Assembly: GCA_002150815.3 (NCBI GenBank) | Contig: NDFF03000388.1 | Location: forward strand, 124,001 to 188,000 | DNA from: Grammothele lineata | Lineage: Eukaryota; Basidiomycota; Agaricomycetes; Polyporales; Polyporaceae | Direction of reading: 5' to 3' | Length of the DNA: 64,000 bases | Shown: piece by piece, positions 23,240 to 34,791 of the stretch | Layout: every line of letters starts with the position of its first letter | Position numbering within the stretch: position 1 is the first letter of the stretch | Notes under the pieces: generated by a model | Database searches by the model: none | Told to the model about the DNA's origin: nothing | Seen by the model: only the letters and a program-made list of their open reading frames with translations | Program-made: the position numbers and the translations under genes

Positions 23240-24619
23240 TTAGGCATCCGCGTCTCCCTCGACGATCTCCCACCCAATTTTCTTGCCTGCCCAGAACGGA
23301 ACGACGTGCGTCGCGCCCGTTCCGTACCCCTCGATCCCGACCGTCCTGTCCGCCGCACGCCGCAACCGGACGCTTTTGTCGCCCTGCGCCACCCCCACCG
23401 CCGCCGGCCGCCCGTAGAACGCGCGCCCGTGCGCGCTCACGAAGCCCTCGAGCTTGTCCAGCGCCCCAAACGATTCGAGCAGGTGCGCTGCCAGCGGCAG
23501 CAGGATCGGGGACGTGTACACTCCCGCGGCGCAGCCCTCCGTGGGCGTCGCGTGCGCCTTGCTCTCGTGCGGGTGCGGCGCAGAGTCGGACCCGAGGAAG
23601 AAGCGAGGATGGCCTGTGGGGGTGGACGGGTCGAGGTCAGCACGGGTCCTGCACGCTTCCCCGCGGGGGGGGGGGGAGGGGGGCAGCAATACCCCGGGGC
23701 GGGCCGCCCGGGACATGCGAGACGCACGAACATACCTTCTCTGACGACCTCCTGGAGCGCGGCACGATCGTCGGGGTACTTGGCGACGGGCTTGCAAAAG
23801 TGCCAGGCCTGGCCGGCCCAGTCGTCGACGGTGAGCGCGAGGTGGTGAGCGGTGATCGTGCACGCGACGGTGTCCCCAAGGCTCTTGACGCACTCGACCG
23901 CCGCCCGCGTCGTCGCGTGCTCCAGTACGATCCGGAGCCGCGGGAAGGCGGCGTGCAGCGCACGCAAGTGCGGGAGGAAAGCGGGCTCGGCGTTGAGCAC
24001 GCACGTGTTGCTCGCCGCCGCGGAGGGCACCTCCCCATGTAGGTTGAGCACGAGCCCGGCCTCCTCCATCGCGGCGAAGACGGGGTAGTACGCCTCGTAG
24101 GATTCGATCCCGCCGTCGGAGTTGGTGGTTACACCGCGCGGGTACGATTTGACGCCTGGGGCGCCGGAGGGGACACACGGCGACACACGGTGTCAGTACT
24201 TCAGTGCTGGCCATCGGGCGCGCGGCGGCGCGCGGGTGGGAGTGGGTAGGGGGAGGAGGGGGACACACCGACGATGCCGGCCGCTGCGGCCTTGCGGACC
24301 TCGTCCGGGGTGAGCTCGGGCGAGAGGTAGAGGGTCATGAGGTACTCGACCGAGGGATCGATCGCCTGCAGCTGCGCGCGGTACAGCAGCGCCTGGTCTG
24401 TGGTCGTCACCGGGGGCTTCAGGTTGGGCTGCGATGGGCGTCGGCGGAGATGAGAGACGCCATCTGGGGCGAAATGAATGCCAGAGGAGGACGTGCCATG
24501 ACACAGGCCAGTGCGAAGCCGCCTTGGCGGACGTGTTTGGTCACCACCTCTGCCATCGCTCCCTGCCGCAGGTGGACGTGGAAGTCGGCGGGGGCCGCGA
24601 CCGTGATCGTGTCGGACAT
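23240..24619 (-). CDS. URA4: Dihydroorotase (class II, PyrC/URA4 type)
   Basis: It catalyses ring closure of carbamoyl-aspartate to dihydroorotate, the third step of pyrimidine synthesis. The protein starts MSDTITVAAPADFHVHLRQG with the metal-binding HVHLR motif. It continues CVM-PNLKPPVTTTDQ across intron 1, GIVG-VKSYPRGVTTNSDGGI across intron 2 (the lysine here is carboxylated in the family), LNLHGEV, IVLEHATT, TITAHHL and FLGSDSAPHPHESK with the catalytic aspartate. It ends WEIVEGDADA. There are four exons, with introns at 24429-24496, 24155-24268 and 23610-23735. Intron 1 has a GC donor instead of GT. The length is right for this enzyme. It diverges from kinesin-8 across 289 bases. Confidence 0.96.
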
Positions 24620-24908
24620 GGTTGTTGCTGGACAACTTTGCACCGTCTTCGAGCTGAACGCTAAAGTTCTCTCAGCCCGGAAGGAAGTTAGACGCCCAAG
24701 CCATGAAGTACGATCACGTGAGAAGGCGAGGCCACGCGTTGGCGCCTGCGTGCCTGCAGGTTCAGTTCGGGTCGCGAAGGCAAGTTCAACTCCATCTCAA
24801 CTCCTTTTGCTCTCAGCCACCTCCTCCTACTCTCCTCCTCCAGCCGCCCGTTCTGCCACAAGGGCCCGCAACACTACCGGATATCCCCCCTCCTCCTTCC
24901 TAGTCCCC
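24620..24908. promoter_or_regulatory. Shared divergent promoter region, URA4 / kinesin-8
   Basis: These 289 bases lie between two start codons pointing apart, so they should carry both promoters. A CT-rich stretch (24780-24900) precedes the kinesin-8 start, as is usual near fungal transcription starts. No specific factor site is assigned. Confidence 0.5.
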
Positions 24909-27900
24909 ATGGCCGCTGCAGGCTCCATCTCGGTCGCAGGTGAGCCATCCATGTTTCTTTGTCCCTGTGTCCATTCTTGGGCAACCACCGACGTTGTTCT
25001 GACCGGTTGTATGCGCGGCGTTACAGTTCGCGTCCGCCCACCAACATCATACGAGGCCTCGCGGCTTCCTCAGCAAGTCTACGACGCATGCATTCGAGGA
25101 GAGGGCGCCCTCTCCACCCCCGGCCGCGTCGCCAACACATCTACACTCCGGGACATTGTCCAGATCGTCGACGACCGCGTTCTTACCTTCGATCCCCAAG
25201 AGAAGGACCAAACACGCGCATTTGTCGAACGGGGATTCGTCCCACCAGGCACGAAACGATACAAGGACAGGCGGTTCATCTTCGACCGCGTGTTCCGACA
25301 CGACGCATCGCAGACGGATGTGTACGCGGGGACAGCACGACCATTACTCAAGACCCTGCTAGACGGGTATAACACGACTATATTTGCCTATGGCGTACGC
25401 ACATTCTTGCCTTGGTAAGTGGCCGCTTTACTCATCACGCGTGCCTTCCGTGCAGGCTACCGGCTGCGGCAAGACACACACAATAAGCGGGACCGACGCG
25501 GACCCGGGCATCATCTACCTCACCATGGCGGACCTCTTCCAGGAGATCGAGGACCGCCGAGAAGACTACAACACCGACGTCGCCGTCACCTTCCTCGAGA
25601 TCTACAACGAAGAGATCCGCGACCTCCTCGCTGAGCCGGGTAACCCAACCCCGCGCGGGGGCCTGCAGATCCGCGAGGACAAGTCCGTGAAGGTCGTCGG
25701 GCTGACGGAGCTCCGGCCTGCGAGCGCGAGCGAGGTGAAGGAGATCGTGCTCATGGGCAACTCGCGCCGGACACAGAGCCCGACCCACGCGAATGAGACG
25801 AGTTCGCGGTCACATGCTGTCCTCCAAGTGCATGTTACCCAGGCGCCGCGCACGGCCGCACTCACGGAGCAGAGGACGATGGCGACGCTTTCGATTATCG
25901 ACTTGGCTGGAAGTGAACGTGCTGCGGCGACCACGAACATGGGTCAGCGGATGGTCGAGGGTGCGAACATCAACAAGTCTCTCCTCGCCCTCGGAAACTG
26001 CATCAACGCGCTCTGCGAGAGCGGAGGCGCCGTCCGTCATATCCCTTACCGGAACAGCAAGCTCACGCGACTTCTCAAGTTCTCGCTCGGGGGCAACTGC
26101 AAGACGGTCATGATCGTCTGTATCGCGCCGACAAGCGCGCATTTCGACGACACCCACAACACGCTCATCTACGCCGAGCGCGCGACGAAGATCAAGACAA
26201 AGGTCATCACGCGCAACGTCGTCAACGTCGACCGGCACGTCGGGCAGTACGTCGAGGCCATCAACCGCCTCAACCTCGAAGTCGCCGAGCTCAAGGAGAA
26301 ACTCGCCGGCAAGCGCGACACGGAGAAGGCCGCGGAGAACCGCAAGCGGCGCGAGGCGATGCTCGAAGTCGAGAAGGCCAAGAACGACCTCCAGCTCAAG
26401 GCCGAGCAGATGCAGCCCTCCATTGCGGACGGTGCCGCCTGCGCGGGCAAGCTCGCTGTTGCCGAGGCGAAGCTCCGCGTCATCCGTGCGCGCCTCGCCG
26501 AGCTCGACACGCAGGCCGCCGCGGACCCTGCAACGCCCCTCCCCGCCGACCTCGAGACGGAGCGCGCGCTCCTGCAGGCCCTCGCGGGCCCCGAGGAGCA
26601 GGCGCTACGCGCAGAGAGCGCACTAAATGTGCGCGTGCAGCGCGCGGGCAACTCGGGCGCGCTCTTCGACGCGACCCTGCGCGCGAACCAGGAGCGGCGC
26701 TCGTCGGACCGGCTCGACGAGGTCTCGCTCGAGAACGTCAAGCTCGACGCGCGCTGGCGCAAGTCGGAGATGGAGCGCGTCAAGGCGCAGGCGCAGATGG
26801 AGGCGCTCCGCGAGAGCGTGACGGCCCAGGCGGAGATGCTCGTCAGCCTCGTCGGACTGGTGGGGAGGTGTACGGTCATGCTGGGAGAGGCGAGCCGGGT
26901 GCTGGGGGTGGCGACGGAGGAGGGCCGCGATGGCCTCGAGGGGACGGCGAAGAGCCTTAGCGTTTCCTTGAAGAACGTCGCGGACGGGAACGATGCGGCC
27001 TTCAAGAGCCTTCTCGGGCACTCGATCGCGTCCTATACCGTCTCTCCCGTGGCGCAGCAAGGCGGATCTTCGCTGAGCAACTTCAAAGGCTTCGGCAACC
27101 TTGGCGTCGGGCGTGTCGTCTCAAATCCGGTGGCGTCTCAGCAGACGAAGCCAAAAGTCACGAGGAGGGCTTCGTCGTACGGATCGTCCGGACTTGGGGG
27201 TTCGCCCCTCCGGAAGTCGCACAAGAGCCCGCGCAAGTCTCTCCGCTCAAGCCTCGCCCCGTCGGCAGCGCCCTACCGCCGCGTGTCAGACAAGGACAAG
27301 GGGAAGAAGAAGGGCGTCCAGTGGCGCGACTACGCCGGACAGGGCGACCTCGACGATGGCGGGGAAGGTCCTGCCGGCGGCGTCGTCATCTCCGTCACAC
27401 CTGCGGAGGATGTCGGATCTGCCTCGTTCTCTATTCCCGCCTCGTCCTCACACATCTCCACGGGCGGCTCAGAGAGTGAATGGGAAGACGAGAAGACGGA
27501 CAACAGCCTGGACTTTAGCCTCTTCTCCGCTCCTTCGACATCGTCGGCCCCTGCCTCTGCCAGCGCCGTACTCCGTGGCGCGGGCCCGAAGCGGCCACGC
27601 GCAAGCCGCCTTGACCCAAGCTTCCTCAAGTCACGCTCACGCGGCTCAGCACTGGGCAGCCTCGCGGAGGACGAGGAAGAACGTGTCGCGCTCGGCTCTC
27701 CACGGCGAGTCTCCCCGCTCATGGACCGCAACATGAACCGCATCCCCTCCCCGTCCGAAGACTCTTCCAGCAGCAGCTCCACCATCGCTGCCAGCAAGCA
27801 GCGCGAGCGGCACCCCCGCAGCCCCGCTAAGCGCGGCGGACCATCGACGCCCGGCAAGTCTGCGGGCGGTGGGAAGAGCGGCCGCCGGAGGTCGAACATC

Positions 27901-28221
27901 GGGCCAATGCGCAGCGAGCGGCCGCGGAGGCGGTCGAGCATGATCCCCCAGCTCTCGCCGCAGGCGCGCGCGTCGCTCGGCGGTGGGGGCAGCGGGTCTA
28001 TGCTGGGCGGGAAGAGCTCGTCGGGCCCGAGGCGCGTCGCGATCGGCTCGCCTTCGAAGAGGCCGAAGAGGATGTCGCTCCTTGCTGTCTCGTCGGCGCG
28101 TTTGCAGAGCGGAGGTTCGATGCGTGGGTTTGGGAAGGGCGGCTTGGACCCGAACGCGAGCATGGATATCAGCTTCCGGAGCGGGAGCGCTGCTGGGGGG
28201 TCGAGGCCGACGTGGCGGTGA
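24909..28221 (+). CDS. KIP3: Kinesin-8 motor (Kip3/Klp5/KIF18 type)
   Basis: This is a plus-end-directed motor that limits microtubule length and helps chromosome alignment and spindle positioning in this family. There are three exons: 24909-24939 (MAAAGSISVA), 25027-25394 and 25456-28221, giving 1,054 residues. The motor domain has VRVRPP, a KRYKDRRFIFDRVF segment, the P-loop GATGCGKTHTISG (this form is typical of kinesin-8), switch I NETSSRSH, switch [10 protein letters not shown], and HIPYRNSKLTRLLKFSLGGN. The neck (TKVITRNVVNVDRHVGQY) is followed by coiled coil to about residue 520, and then by a long Ser/Arg/Pro-rich basic tail with repeated KSPRKS- and RRSSMI-like patches. Such tails bind microtubules and are regulated by phosphorylation in the family. 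Confidence 0.95.
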
Positions 28222-28731
28222 GCGCGCTCGCTGCAGCGCTGTGCTCGTGTTGGACGGTGGTGTGCGTATACGATATATAGAGGGTAGTGATTTTTGATTT
28301 GTACCACAGTACTTTTCTGTCTTGGCGGTCGGGACCTCTGAGATGTGTTGACGAGCTTTCTATCCTCTATCGATGACACCGCTTTTTGTTACCTCTCGAT
28401 TTATGTCACGACACGACACGACATGATCCATGGTTTCGACTCGTATTCATTCTCTCCAACTGTGACCCGCGTACGGTTCTCTACTTCATGCACTCTTTCT
28501 ACTGCTATCCTCTCTCGCACTTTCCGTTGTCATGTAAACTGCACCATACCCCTTCTCTCGTGTTGTCTTACAGTATGCACATTTCTACTGCCTTAATTTA
28601 TGTCGGATGTTCGATGTTGGTCGACCACAAGTCGCGGTCATGTGAGCACATCTTCGCACGAGCTCAAGCTATGGCGGACTTGATGATGAAAGAAGGGATA
28701 AATTAATCCAAGACAACGCAATACTCTAGAC
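28222..28731. other. Convergent 3' gap, kinesin-8 / EMP24
   Basis: This 510-bp gap separates two genes whose ends face each other. It is AT-richer than the coding parts and should hold both polyadenylation regions. I see no gene in it. Confidence 0.5.
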
Positions 28732-29619
28732 TTAGAAGGCCCGCTTAACCTCAAAGAACGACTGTATCGTGCGGGTTTCTGTGAGAAGACGGTGCATATA
28801 CCGACGGCAAGGGACGTACCTTGAGATAGTACACCTGCCACGCGACAACCGAGAACAGAACGCCGGCCTGGAGAATAGACCACCATTTGACACGGTCGTT
28901 CGTGGACTCCGCGGTGTTCCGGTGTGTGCGCTCGCGAACGACGATGTACTCCTGCTCGTCCTTAACCGAGGAAAGACCATGGGAGAGGGCTCGGATTTCA
29001 CGCTCAATTGGGGAGACGATGTCTGAACAAGCATGAGCGGCCAAGTACGAGTACCTGAAGGAGGAACGTTACCTTCGTCGTCGACGTAGATAACACCGTG
29101 TACGTTGAAGCTGCAACAGTGTAACGGGAATGGATGAGAAGGCCGTACGCGCGCGACGCCCACGGGAGTGACACGTACCTGACCATCTTGTCGATGACGG
29201 TGGACATTTGGTTGGAGAAGCAATACTCGTGTCGGCCATCCTTCTTCGCGGTGATGGACGCGGTCCCCTGAGACTGCTTGATATGCTTTGCGAGAGCAGT
29301 GTTGTCCGGATCCGCGAGCTGAGGGACGGGGCGCGTTCGAGCAGGAGCATAGCAGGCGAGGAGAGGAACATACCCAGAAGTCAATGTCGAGGTGTCCTCC
29401 TCCACCCACTTGGTACGTGACAGTCATCTGGAGGCATGTCAAGTTTACTCGAGGACTAGAGAGGGTTGGACGTACTTTGTCATTTATGTGGAGGTCCTCG
29501 AAGAAACACTCCTTCTTGGCTGCAGGGACCTCGATCATGTGCGCCGAAGCCAGCAGCGGCAGCACAAGGAGAGCAGCCAGCCACATTATGGAAAGCGTAG
29601 GGGTATACGGTCGTGCCAT
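28732..29619 (-). CDS. EMP24: p24-family cargo receptor, beta subfamily (Emp24/TMED2)
   Basis: This is a type I membrane protein of COPII/COPI vesicles that helps GPI-anchored and other cargo leave the ER. It has six exons: 29619-29476, 29427-29374, 29318-29179, 29110-29073, 29022-28820 and 28761-28732. The signal peptide (MARPYTPTLSIMWLAALLVL) ends near ASAH. The GOLD domain contains KKECFFEDLHIND and, further on, HEYCFSNQMST (the disulphide pair). The coiled-coil part is SVKDEQEYIVVRERTHRNT, the membrane span is WWSILQAGVLFSVVAWQVYY, and the tail is LKSFFEVKRAF. The FF pair matches the COP-binding tail of TMED2/Emp24, which places it in the beta subfamily. The length of about 200 residues is normal. 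Confidence 0.93.
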   Translation of the reverse strand: MARPYTPTLSIMWLAALLVLPLLASAHMIEVPAAKKECFFEDLHINDKVRPTLSSPRVNLTCLQMTVTYQVGGGGHLDIDFWVCSSPRLLCSCSNAPRPSARGSGQHCSRKAYQAVSGDRVHHREEGWPTRVLLLQPNVHRHRQDGQVRVTPVGVARVRPSHPFPLHCCSFNVHGVIYVDDEGNVPPSGTRTWPLMLVQTSSPQLSVKSEPSPMVFPRLRTSRSTSSFASAHTGTPRSPRTTVSNGGLFSRPAFCSRLSRGRCTISRYVPCRRYMHRLLTETRTIQSFFEVKRAF

Positions 29620-29883
29620 GGTCGTCGGTAGCGGTCGAACTGTGTGTCTTGCGTTGTCTGGCCTGCGCAGGTTCCACGCCGCCACCAGAGCAGCTGTGTT
29701 GGTCACGTGGGCCAAGATGAGACCCAGGACACCTTGATTGCAATCTCGGGGTCCCGTACAGATCTCGAGCAGGAGAGATGCGCGAGTCGCTGCTTCTTTC
29801 TCTCTACCGCTCTTTTTCAGATCCCTCTCTCATCTCTGCATCTAGGCTTGTTTCTTTCGTTCACGACAGATTCTAACGACACC
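29620..29883. promoter_or_regulatory. Shared divergent promoter region, EMP24 / RanBP1
   Basis: These 264 bases lie between divergent start codons. A CT-rich stretch just before 29884 (about 29790-29870) resembles the pyrimidine-rich leaders of highly expressed fungal genes. Confidence 0.45.
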
Positions 29884-30792
29884 ATGGCCGATACCTCTGA
29901 TGCTCTTGCGCCCCGCGTGAGTGCTGCTCGTCTCGAAAAGCGGTCAGGCGACCCGGTGCTGCAATCGATGCAAAGCCAGATCGCGCCACTTCCGCCGCCC
30001 AAACGACTTTCACTCACGCGCCCGATGGCTTCCAGGATGAGGAGCACGACCCCCAGTTCGAGCCCGTAATCAAGCTCACCGAGCAGGTCGAGACGAAGAC
30101 GTTCGAAGAGGACGAGGATGTACTCTTCAAAATGTGCGTCTCTGATCCCTATGCCGTTACGCGCTGATCGCTGAACGCCCGACGCGCCCGCCGCTCCGTT
30201 CGCTTGTGCCTGCAGGCGTGCGAAGCTCTTCCGGTTCGCGACCGAGTCTTCAGAGTGGAAGGAGCGCGGCACGGGCGACGTTCGTCTGCTGAAGCACAAG
30301 GAGACGAAGAAGATCCGTCTCGTGATGAGGCGCGATAAGACCCTCAAGGTCTGCGCGAACCATGCCAGTGAGTCCAGGTTTTTTGACATGCAACGAAAGC
30401 CTTTCTCATGAAATTACTTCTACAGTCAGCGCAGACATGCGCCTCCAGCCCAACATTGGCTCGGACCGGAGCTGGGTGTGGAAAGTCGCCGCGGACTACG
30501 CTGAGCAGCCCCCCACTTCGGAAACTCTCGCCATCCGTTTCGCCAACGCTGAGAGTGAGCGATCAATTCATCGTGGCGCGAGGTCATATAATAACAATGT
30601 TTTTCAGACGCGGCACAGTTCAAGGAAGAGTTCGAGAAGGCGCAAAAGAGCAACGCCGAGCTCGCTGGTTCCTCAGAAGCGCCAAAGGCTGAGGAGGCCC
30701 CCGCCGCAGAGGAGAAGAAGGAAGAGCCCGCAGCGACCGAGGAGGAGAAGAAGGACGAGCCCGCAGCCGAGGAGGAGAAGAAGGAAGAATAA
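29884..30792 (+). CDS. YRB1: Ran-binding protein 1 (RanBP1/Yrb1)
   Basis: This cytosolic cofactor binds Ran-GTP and, with RanGAP, ends export complexes outside the nuclear pore. There are five exons: 29884-29916, 29976-30133, 30216-30367, 30426-30554 and 30608-30792. After a short N-terminus ([11 protein letters not shown]) comes the Ran-binding domain, starting [20 protein letters not shown]. It contains [20 protein letters not shown] (the EWKERG core), [22 protein letters not shown] sequence and [14 protein letters not shown]. It ends at [18 protein letters not shown]. The tail is a low-complexity run of E, K, A and P in near repeats (EEKKEEPA and EEKKDEPA). The total of about 218 residues fits the family. 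Confidence 0.95.
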
Positions 30793-31081
30793 ATGTTTCG
30801 TCGTTGTCACCATATTCCCCCACCTCGCCTGTTATGCGGCCTGGCTCCTCAATTAGTGTTTCGGAGGCGAGAAGTATCATCATCATAGCATGTAACTTTC
30901 TGTGTAGAGGCGTTGCTGTGGCTTGTAGCTAGTAGGGTGTATCTTTCCATCCGTCCCACATCCGCATGCCGAGTTTGAACGTGTAGTGTGCTACATCCAC
31001 CTCCCGTGCATACAATACAACATGGTTTACAGTACTCACTCCTGAAGGTCCTATCAGTCACGTATGGCATCCGAAGTCCAT

Positions 31082-33560
31082 CTATGTCAGGAGGTTTTGG
31101 CTATAACCGTTCTCCTGCTCAGACCAGGCGTTCCAAAATTTCTGCGCCTCGGCCTTGCCTGCACCCCAGTATCGCGGGGGGCCCTGACCGAGAACGGCGG
31201 CCTCATCTATGAGGACGTACTTGATCCACTGCGAAAAGACATGTCAAAGTCGGAGTGCGATTTAGTCTGAGAGGGCGAGACATACGGAGCCACTAGCAAG
31301 AGGCGTGAGCAAGGACTGTTCTGTGGAGTCGAGAGAATCGAACACTCACGGAGCCTCAAACATTGGGTCCAGCAGGAGCGATTCCTGCGAAGCCAAGGCC
31401 CATAAGCTTCTCCACGTAGCTTAGGCGCATACCTACGGGTGCAGTTCGTGCACTCGCCACTCACCATGATACCCCTCAGCCCCCGTGCACCGCCGCCCCG
31501 CGCGGCAGCACGCCGACAGATCTCGTCGAGAGCGGCGCTCGTGAAGCGGATCTCGACCCCCGAGTAGCCGAAGAGCGCAGTGTATTGCGAGACGAGCGAG
31601 CCCTTGACCTCGGTCAGAACGCGGCGCAGGTCCGCGGGCGAAAGTGGGGCGAGGGTCGTAATTGAGGGCGTGCGCGAGATAAACTCTGGGATGAACCTGC
31701 GCGACACATTGGGAGAACGTCAGTTGTGTAATTTGGAGGAAAAGGACAACAAGACAGGGGTTTCGGATGCTTGTTCTTACCCAAATTTGACTAGGTCTAC
31801 AAACGAGCACGATCGATTTGTTAGGGGGAGATCCGATTGCCTACAGATCTAGGAATGCTGAGCGTGACGTACCTTGTGGCTCTACATGGTTCAACAGGTT
31901 ACCGCTGGATTTGGTATTTGGGGTAAAGAAGGCCATGTTGGAACGGGAAGGAGACTCGGTCTCATCCGGGGTCGACAGGTTAGCGGTGAACCCGATGGAC
32001 TAAAAATGCGAAGATCGTGAGCACTTTATGAGATGAGGCTAGAGTATTTGTGGCCTGACCCCCTTGGCCATGCGCCGCTTGATGAGCCCTTCGAGGCCAA
32101 CGAACGCGCCGCTTAGAATGAAAAGGACGTTCGAAGTGTCTACAGAGTATGACTCCGGCCATTCTGTATGTTTAAGTGAAGGTCACAAAATGAACACTCG
32201 ACAGTATGAAGGAAATGACTCACGGACGGCAGCAGGCATGGCCTGTCCGCGCCCACCGCGCCCTGTTGGGGGTGGCATGGAAGGACCCTTCGCTGGGACA
32301 TTGATTATGGAGCCTTCCATCATGCGAAGAAGGGCTTGCTGGACACCTTCGCCACCCACGTCTCGCGTTGACTCGGGCCCGGCAGACTTGCGAGCGATCT
32401 TGTCAATCTCATCGATATAAATAATGCCCATACTGACAAGGCACATTAGTGTGCATGCAGCTTTTACATGAAGATGGTGTTTATACTTTGCTTTGTATGG
32501 GTCCCAATTGGCAGCTTGTAGCTACAGAAGATAGAGTAAGGCGTGAGTGAAATCAATCTCCAGAAAGGTCTACCTACCAGTCGTTGTACGCAGACATCCA
32601 CGTCGTCGCCCACATCTACGTTCCAGTCAACACGGAAATCAATTTGGGGGTTGTGAGCACTCACATCCTGCCTAGAGGAGTTTTCAGACGACTTTCGTAT
32701 AAGGTGCAGAAATGTAGGCTCACCTGGGTGAAAGAAGTCGCATCGCTCACGGAGAAAGGTACATCAAGTACGTTGGCGAGGGTTTTCGCCAATAACGTCT
32801 TTCCTGCGCAAGTTCAGCCATAGCTATCGCACCACAACGCAATCATAACTGACCAGATCCAGTGGGACCACTGATTCGCCGGTGGTAGGAACGTGAGTCT
32901 CGGTGAATTTCCGCCAGGACACCCCCAAACTTACATAACCAAGACATTACTCTTCTCGAATAACGGGGGAGGGGTTGGCAGCCTATACGGCTCAGGCTCA
33001 AACTCCGAAGGGTTCAAATGGGTGGGAGGCCGCCTTGACGATTCTGGCGAAATCGCTCATGAGGTCCGTGAAGAGATCACGGACAAGACGATGCGCATAC
33101 GGTCCACGAAGTCCGACCTTGTGAGATGCGGGGGCTCATCATAGTACATCGCCTTCAAGTTGGCGTGAACGCGGTTGTAGTGGTTAAACACACTTCAAAC
33201 ACGTCATATCAGCCGTGCCAAACAGTGGGCATCTGGAGGCAGAGGGCAGCACGTACGCCACAGAAAGGACTTTCTTCGCATTCTCTTGCCCCACAACGTA
33301 TTGGTCCAGGTAATGCACGAGCTTACGGGCATTGTAAGCATCTTCCTCTGCTACAGGTGCGACGGGTGTACCTCGCGGGGAGTGGCAAGCCCGGACGGCC
33401 GCAAGTTGTATGCGTCACCTGGGGCGCCATCGTCCGGGTCTCGGGGCGCATAGCGTGTTTGTGTGCGAACCGAACGAACTTGGGTATGAATAAGAGAGCA
33501 TTGCCATGTTCTGTAGGCTCGACAACGACAGTGGAGGCTGCTCGAGCGGCCGTGCAGCAT
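31082..33560 (-). CDS. MCX1: Mitochondrial ClpX-type AAA+ unfoldase (Mcx1)
   Basis: This is the ATP-driven unfoldase of the mitochondrial matrix. Its N-terminus ([19 protein letters not shown]) is Arg/Ser-rich and nearly acid-free, like a mitochondrial presequence. Splicing through roughly 16 introns gives [60 protein letters not shown] (Walker A), [33 protein letters not shown] (Walker B), [71 protein letters not shown] (sensor 2) and [18 protein letters not shown]. The end is [13 protein letters not shown] at 31082. The zinc-binding domain of bacterial ClpX is absent, as in yeast Mcx1. Several exons are tiny (7 and 17 nt). No ClpP is seen in the window. Confidence 0.93.
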
Positions 33561-33790
33561 GGTACGAGGACAAGACCGAGCAAATGAGCCGGCCGAGCCA
33601 GGTGGCCACCTCGCCGCTCCAGCCAGTGCGGTACTCGCCACAGGCATATACCACGTGACTAAACTTTCGGCCCGAGGCTTCCGGTGACCTGGGGCCTTGA
33701 GCCGCAGGCGCGGCCATGCCAGGCGCTACGGGCACTCTTTCGTGGTCAGCAACTTGCTATAGGTCTTTGAGCTCAAAGTTCAACTTGAAG
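33561..33790. promoter_or_regulatory. Shared divergent promoter region, MCX1 / ARL2
   Basis: This is the 230-bp gap between divergent starts. An alternative upstream methionine for MCX1 (MPVAPGMAAP at 33735) would lie inside it, but that frame does not give a better targeting sequence. Confidence 0.45.
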
Positions 33791-34683
33791 ATGGGACTTC
33801 TTACAATTATTCGCAAGAATAGGCAAAAGGAAAAGGAGATGCGCATTCTTTTCCTGTAGGAGCACGCCGCCAATTCATCAGGAAACCCCCATTTACTCAG
33901 CCCCATTCTCAGCGGCCTAGATAACGCCGGGAAAACCACTATATTGAAGAAGTTGAACGGCGAGGATATCATGGGCATCAGTCCTACCCTTGGCTTCAAC
34001 ATCAAGACGTTTGTACACGGCAAGTAAGCACCTAGCTTCCTGTCGCGTCAATATACACTCAGATCTCACAGATACACCCTCAATATATGTGCGCGGAACA
34101 CATAAGCCCTTGTCTCAACGCAATAGGCTAACGTCTCCCATCAGGGGATGTTGGCGGTCAGCGAACGCTCCGGCCCTACTGGCGGAATTATTTTGAACAG
34201 ACTGATGCGCTCGTGTGGGTCGTCGATTCGGGCGATCGCATGCGTATGCAGGACTGCAAGGAGGAATTGCACAGTCTTCTACTCGAGGACGTACGTGATC
34301 TATTGACACCTTACTACGTCAGCGTTAACCCATGTCCATCGCAGCGGTTAGCCGGCGCATCCTTGCTGATCTTTGCGAACAAACAAGACATCCAAGGCTC
34401 TATGTCAAGCGCTGAGATACGCGACGTGAGGGACAGGCAACCTAGGCATTGATTGGCGACTTCTAACTACCTATATTTGCAGGCTCTCGACCTACCGTCC
34501 ATCAGGTCGCATCAGTGGAGAATCCTTGCCTGCAGCGCGGTGACGGGCCAGAACCTCGTAGAGGGTCTCGATTGGGTTGTTGGGGACGTCGCAAATCGGC
34601 TTTACTACTCGACAACCGCAGGTGCGGAAACTTGGCAATCTGGAGGTTCGGAAGCAACACGGGCGATTACTACTGCAGCATGA
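33791..34683 (+). CDS. ARL2: ARL2-type small GTPase (Alp41/Cin4)
   Basis: This Arf-like GTPase works with tubulin cofactors in making alpha/beta-tubulin dimers. It starts [20 protein letters not shown] with the family's Gly2. Exon 1 is 33791-33855. The spliced product reads [19 protein letters not shown] (P-loop), [20 protein letters not shown] (switch I), [20 protein letters not shown] (switch II), then [33 protein letters not shown] (NKQD), [20 protein letters not shown] (SA motif) and LYYSTTA at the end. There are about seven exons. The final intron is optional: spliced or not, the same stop at 34681-34683 is used. It converges on OLE1 with 108 bases between the stops. Confidence 0.94.
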
Positions 34684-34791
34684 CGAAACGCACAATGCCA
34701 TTATGTACAACAGGGAAGTTACAGGACGACTATAATTACACGACCAAAAGAATAGGGTTCTTCAAAAGGGGGAAAGCTCAGAGTCGACCGG

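Noticed and set aside
33340..33400. Apparent stop in the ClpX N-terminal region
   Set aside because: It lies inside a 68-nt intron; splicing from GAP to [10 protein letters not shown] restores the frame into YVVGQE.
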